Assembly (NCBI GenBank): GCA_026990045.1
Contig: JALSIK010000371.1
Coordinates: 1 to 10,535, forward strand
Source: Chromatiales bacterium
GTDB taxonomy: Bacteria; Pseudomonadota; Gammaproteobacteria; CAMYNG01
DNA: 10,535 bases
Reading direction: 5' to 3'
Part shown: in pieces, positions 8,493 to 10,535 of the stretch
Numbering within the stretch: position 1 is the first letter of the stretch
How the letters are laid out: each line of letters starts with the position of its first letter
The notes under the pieces: generated by a model
Told to the model about the DNA's origin: nothing
Database searches by the model: none
What the model saw: the letters and a program-made list of their open reading frames with translations, nothing else
Program-made: the position numbers and the translations under genes

Positions 8493-8531
8493 TCTGATAT
8501 CTGATATCTGATATCTGATATCTGATATCTG
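8493..8531. repeat. TCTGATA heptamer tandem array (5.6 copies)
   Basis: Five perfect copies of TCTGATA run from 8493 to 8527, followed by TCTG (8528-8531), with no mismatch. Each junction creates a GATATC site. The array is AT-rich in otherwise GC-rich DNA and lies 11 bp beyond the stop of the RES gene. If translated it gives ISDIRYQ-type peptides, which I recognise as a frequent spurious annotation product in bacterial genomes, so the unit recurs elsewhere. It is noncoding here. Confidence 0.95.
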
Positions 8532-8542
8532 CCAACCGGCCG

Positions 8543-9307
8543 TCAGTCCCGCGGCCGCGGCAGCACCCCGTCCACCAGGAACTGCCGCAGCTCGAACCGG
8601 TACGCCCGGGGCACGTCGGTGGTGCGCAGGAACTCCACCGCCCGTTCGTCGGTGCGGCAGGTCCAGGCGGCGAAGCGGCGCGGGCCGGAGGCAATGGCCG
8701 CGGGGGTGAAGGCCACCACGTTGACCCCGCCGCGCCGGCGCGCGGAGGGATAACTGGCGGCCTCGACCCCGGCCCCGCGCAGGGCGTCGCCCAGGGCCTG
8801 GGTGGCGCGGTAGTCCCCGGGGTGGGCGATGAGGTCGCGGTGGGCGGCGAAGCAGCCGGCCTCCAGCCTGACGCCGCGCGGCGTGTTCACCGTGACCTCG
8901 AACGAGGTGTGCTCGCTCATGAGGCGCCCGGCCGGCGGCGGGGTCTCCATGTCGTGCCAGAAGCGGAAGCGGTAATAGGCGGTCTCGGCCAGCGCGGTGC
9001 GCAACTGGCGCGCGCAGTAGAACAGGCCCCGCTGGTGCCGGCGGCCGAAGCGCGAGCCGTGGCGCAGGGGCGGGTAGCGGAAGGGGGTGGCGACGAGATA
9101 GTGCCGGCCCTCCGCCTCCGGCGGCAGCGGCGGCTTGGTGGCCTCCAGCAGCTCCTCCAGCACCTGCTGCTCGGCCACGTTGTCGGTGAGGGCCAGGGTC
9201 GCCACCTGGCGCTGGGACTCCACCACCCACACCGCCCGGCGCACCGTCATGGCCGCCACGGCGTCCGGGCCGCCGCACAGGGCCCACAGGTCCGGTGGGG
9301 AATTCAT
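8543..9307 (-). CDS. RES-domain toxin (predicted NAD+-degrading) of a RES-Xre toxin-antitoxin pair
   Basis: RES toxins such as MbcT consume NAD+ and arrest growth unless bound by their antitoxin. This 254-residue protein carries the RES domain in its middle and C-terminal parts. GSRF with Arg86 is followed by GLFYCARQLRTALAET with Glu108 and ASYPSARRRGGVNVVAF with Ser187, the Arg/Glu/Ser residues that name the family. The N-terminal roughly 60 residues (RRAVWVVESQRQVATLALTD and LLEATKPPLPPE) are typical of the longer RES subgroup. The start ATG overlaps the antitoxin stop in an ATGA, so translation is coupled. It is transcribed against fliJ. Base composition resembles the flagellar genes, suggesting long residence or a high-GC donor. 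Family membership is clear. Toxicity and NAD+ cleavage are inferred from homologues. Confidence 0.9.
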   Translation of the reverse strand: MNSPPDLWALCGGPDAVAAMTVRRAVWVVESQRQVATLALTDNVAEQQVLEELLEATKPPLPPEAEGRHYLVATPFRYPPLRHGSRFGRRHQRGLFYCARQLRTALAETAYYRFRFWHDMETPPPAGRLMSEHTSFEVTVNTPRGVRLEAGCFAAHRDLIAHPGDYRATQALGDALRGAGVEAASYPSARRRGGVNVVAFTPAAIASGPRRFAAWTCRTDERAVEFLRTTDVPRAYRFELRQFLVDGVLPRPRD

Positions 9308-9675
9308 CCCATGCCGCGCATGGCGTCCAGGTAGCGTTCCACCTGTACCAGGCCGTCCACCCGCGCCAGCATGTCGCGCGGCCGTTCCCCCAGCTCGCGG
9401 TTGGGCGTGTCCAGCCAGTGGCGCATGGCCTCGCGCTCGCCGCCGGTGAGGGCGAACAGGGCGCGGTACACGCGGACGAGGTGGGCCGCCAGCTCGCCCT
9501 CCTTGCTGGCGGGGTCCAGCGGCCGGCCCCGGGCCAGGGCCGCCACCGTCTGCCGGTGCAGGCCCACGATGCGGCCCAGCTCCGACTGGCTGAGGTCCAG
9601 CTCCTCGCGCAGGCGCACCAGGGCGCGGGCCAGGACCCGGCCCGGGTCGGGCTTGGCGTGCTGGGCAAGGGCCAT
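9304..9675 (-). CDS. Xre/MbcA/ParS-type antitoxin with toxin-binding domain
   Basis: This is the predicted antitoxin of the adjacent RES toxin, and probably a DNA-binding autorepressor. The 123-residue protein has a helix-turn-helix at about 27-50 (LDLSQSELGRIVGLHRQTV). Its C-terminal domain (about 85-120) carries WLDTPNRELGERPRDML and VERYLDAMRG, which fits the DUF2384/MbcA-ParS toxin-binding signature (WL-TPN-LG-P-DLL). The start at 9675 is chosen because GGAGG lies 5 bp upstream on this strand and the protein begins where homology does. The reading frame stays open a further 38 codons to 9789, but that stretch only translates promoter and heptamer repeats. Antitoxin-first order with an ATGA overlap is the usual arrangement of RES-Xre operons. 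Confidence 0.88.
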   Translation of the reverse strand: MALAQHAKPDPGRVLARALVRLREELDLSQSELGRIVGLHRQTVAALARGRPLDPASKEGELAAHLVRVYRALFALTGGEREAMRHWLDTPNRELGERPRDMLARVDGLVQVERYLDAMRGMG

Positions 9676-9707
9676 GGGGGCCTCCGTCAGTGTCGAAATA
9701 CAACAAA

Positions 9708-9716
9708 AATATAGCA
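9708..9716 (-). promoter_or_regulatory. Candidate extended -10 promoter of the RES-Xre operon
   Basis: On the minus strand TGCTATATT matches the extended -10 form TGNTATAAT with one mismatch. It lies within an AT-rich patch (9691-9740, about 30% GC) in otherwise very GC-rich DNA and 32 bp before the antitoxin start. No good -35 is seen at 16-18 bp spacing, which extended -10 promoters tolerate. A direct TGAAA pair (plus strand, 9717-9729) nearby could be part of an operator, but I cannot define one. Confidence 0.5.
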
Positions 9717-9743
9717 TGAAAGGTGAAAATGGACATACTTTGA

Positions 9744-9778
9744 GGGGCGAGGGGCGAGGGGCGAGGGGCGAGGGGCGA
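9744..9778. repeat. GGGGCGA heptamer tandem array (5 copies)
   Basis: Five exact copies of GGGGCGA (35 bp) begin directly upstream of the AT-rich promoter patch of the toxin-antitoxin operon. They end in a decayed GCGAGGGCC. The same unit forms the short array at 4899-4922. Read on the other strand it gives LAPRPSP-type peptides, familiar as spurious annotation. No coding function is evident. Confidence 0.95.
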
Positions 9779-9790
9779 GCGAGGGCCACA

Positions 9791-9825
9791 TGTTGTCCGT
9801 CGTCCGTCTTCTGTCCTCCGTCCTC
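9791..9825. repeat. Degenerate heptamer array, consensus YGTCNTC (about 5 units)
   Basis: Read in sevens from 9791 the sequence is TGTTGTC, CGTCGTC, CGTCTTC, TGTCCTC and CGTCCTC. These are five imperfect units with consensus YGTCNTC. The complementary strand would encode TEDRR-like peptides, another recurrent spurious translation. It sits 12 bp downstream of the GGGGCGA array and ends 6 bp before the sigma-54 promoter of fliK. Confidence 0.75.
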
Positions 9826-9830
9826 TGAAC

Positions 9831-9846
9831 TGGCACGGCCGTTGCA
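9831..9846 (+). promoter_or_regulatory. Sigma-54 (RpoN) promoter of fliK
   Basis: TGGCACGGCCGTTGCA matches the sigma-54 consensus TGGCACG-N4-TTGCW at all informative positions. GG (9832-9833) and GC (9844-9845) are separated by 10 bp. Transcription would start near 9857, about 40 nt before fliK. FlrC/FleR or FlrA/FleQ is the likely activator. The region upstream is repeat DNA, so no enhancer is recognised there. Confidence 0.92.
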
Positions 9847-9862
9847 CTTTCCCGTCCACGAG

Positions 9863-9883
9863 GGGCCCGCGCGGTGCGGGCCC
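9863..9883 (+). other. Stem-loop in the fliK leader
   Basis: GGGCCCGC (9863-9870), loop GCGGT and GCGGGCCC (9876-9883) form an 8-bp all-GC stem. With a start near 9857 it would fill most of the roughly 40-nt leader and end 3 nt before the AGGGAG ribosome binding site. It could influence leader stability or ribosome access. Any GC-rich leader can fold, so function is only a possibility. Confidence 0.5.
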
Positions 9884-9896
9884 GCCAGGGAGCATC

Positions 9897-10535
9897 ATGG
9901 TTCCAGGACCACAGCCATTGCCCGTGACCACGGCCGCGGTGACGCCGGCCCCGGCTTCCCGCCCGGCCGCGGCGGGGCCCGTGCCCGCCGCCGACGGCGC
10001 CGCGGCGCCCTTTGCCGGGGCCCTGGAGGCGTTGCTGGCGGTGCTGGCCGGGCAGGGCGGGGCACCGCCGGGCCAGGGGCCCGCGGCCGGGACACCCGCC
10101 GCGGCCGACGGCTCCCCCGGCGCCGGGGACGGCGGCAAGCCGCTGCCGCCGGCCGGCCTGGTGCTGCCGCTGCCTCCCGCAGACCCGGCGGAGCCGGCCG
10201 CCACGGCGGCGCCGGGTTCGGGCCCGGCCGCTCCCGCCGGTTCCCCGGTCCCGGTGCCGCCGGCACTGGCGGCCCTCGCGGGGGCCACCGGCGGCGCCGC
10301 GGGCGGCATGCCCGGCCAGGGCCGCGAGGGGGCGGAGGAGGGTGCCGCGGGCGCGGAGTCCCTGCTCCGGCCCCACCGGCTCGCGGCGCTGGCGCAGGGC
10401 ACACCGGAGGCGCCGGTATCCCTGCCGGCGGCCGCGCCCTCCGGGGCGGCGGCCGTGCCGGCGGGCCAGGCCGGGTTCCACCTGCCGGCCCAGCCGCCGG
10501 CGGCCCAGGGCCCCGTGCCCGCTAAAAAAAAAAAA
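9897..10535 (+). CDS. fliK: Flagellar hook-length control protein FliK, 5' part only
   Basis: FliK is the secreted ruler that stops hook growth and switches export specificity. Only the first 213 codons are present, and the frame stays open to the window end. The visible part is the variable, Ala/Pro/Gly-rich N-terminal region of FliK. It has PFAGALEALLAVLAG (about 36-50) and GKPLPPAGLVLPLP (80-93), a block common near the N-terminus of FliK proteins. The conserved C-terminal switch domain would lie beyond the window. ATG 9897 has AGGGAG (9887-9892) 4 bp upstream, plus a sigma-54 promoter and leader stem-loop. Position after fliJ supports the call, since fliK follows fliJ in Vibrio-type clusters. 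The sequence itself is low in complexity, so identification rests mainly on context and composition. The last codons fall into a poly-A run that may not be genuine. Confidence 0.8.
   Translation, partial: MVPGPQPLPVTTAAVTPAPASRPAAAGPVPAADGAAAPFAGALEALLAVLAGQGGAPPGQGPAAGTPAAADGSPGAGDGGKPLPPAGLVLPLPPADPAEPAATAAPGSGPAAPAGSPVPVPPALAALAGATGGAAGGMPGQGREGAEEGAAGAESLLRPHRLAALAQGTPEAPVSLPAAAPSGAAAVPAGQAGFHLPAQPPAAQGPVPAKKKK
10524..10535. other. 12-A homopolymer at the window end
   Basis: Twelve consecutive A residues close the window, in frame as AAA (Lys) codons of fliK. Such a run is out of character for this GC-rich gene. A contig-end or read-end artefact is the simplest explanation. Confidence 0.6.

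Noticed and set aside
8493..8531. CRISPR-like array
   Set aside because: Units are 7 bp with no spacers, so it is a simple tandem repeat.
9676..9789. 38-codon N-terminal extension of the antitoxin
   Set aside because: It translates the AT-rich promoter patch and heptamer repeats. GGAGG sits correctly before the start at 9675.
9308..10402. Extension of the RES frame on the minus strand to a total of 619 codons
   Set aside because: The extra N-terminal part reads the antitoxin gene out of frame, the heptamer repeats and antisense fliK. The ATGA start at 9307 coupled to the antitoxin stop is far better.

Overview
The window is very GC-rich and reads as part of the flagellar gene cluster of a polar-flagellate gammaproteobacterium. 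The order flrB-flrC-fliE-fliF-fliG-fliH-fliI-fliJ-(insert)-fliK follows the Vibrio/Pseudomonas type, with a NtrB/NtrC-like FlrB/FlrC (FleS/FleR) pair ahead of the basal-body and export genes. Two very good sigma-54 promoters fit that regulatory scheme. I cannot name a genus. The GC content and gene order would fit, for example, a halophilic or sulfur-oxidising Chromatiales-type organism, but that is inference.

Layout. 1-135: control region of flrBC, with a candidate FleQ/FlrA box (4-17) and a sigma-54 promoter (69-84). 136-2746: flrB (PAS histidine kinase) and flrC (sigma-54 activator), 1 bp apart. 2848-8406: fliE, fliF, fliG, fliH, fliI and fliJ on one strand, with overlaps or very short gaps from fliG onward. 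These encode the rod/MS-ring adaptor, MS-ring, rotor switch protein, export-ATPase regulator, export ATPase and its stalk. 8407-9830: an accessory island that interrupts the fliJ-fliK junction. It holds a pair of related stem-loops, a (TCTGATA) heptamer array, a RES-domain toxin gene and its Xre/MbcA/ParS-type antitoxin gene on the opposite strand, an AT-rich promoter for that pair, a (GGGGCGA) heptamer array and a degenerate heptamer array. 9831-10535: a near-perfect sigma-54 promoter, a leader stem-loop and the 5' part of fliK, which runs off the window end into a 12-A run.

How it fits together. FlrA/FleQ with sigma-54 RNA polymerase would switch on flrBC. FlrB would phosphorylate FlrC, and FlrC would drive later sigma-54 promoters such as the one in front of fliK. 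The fliE-J block assembles the MS-ring, rotor and export ATPase. FliK then sets hook length. The toxin-antitoxin pair has no evident flagellar role. It sits precisely between two flagellar transcription units, is flanked on both sides by 7-bp tandem repeats, and leaves the fliK promoter intact.

The flagellar part is conventional. The least ordinary part is the island: three unrelated-sequence heptamer arrays of about five units each, plus a fourth short array between fliF and fliG, and a double stem-loop element between convergent genes. No wholly new protein system is evident.
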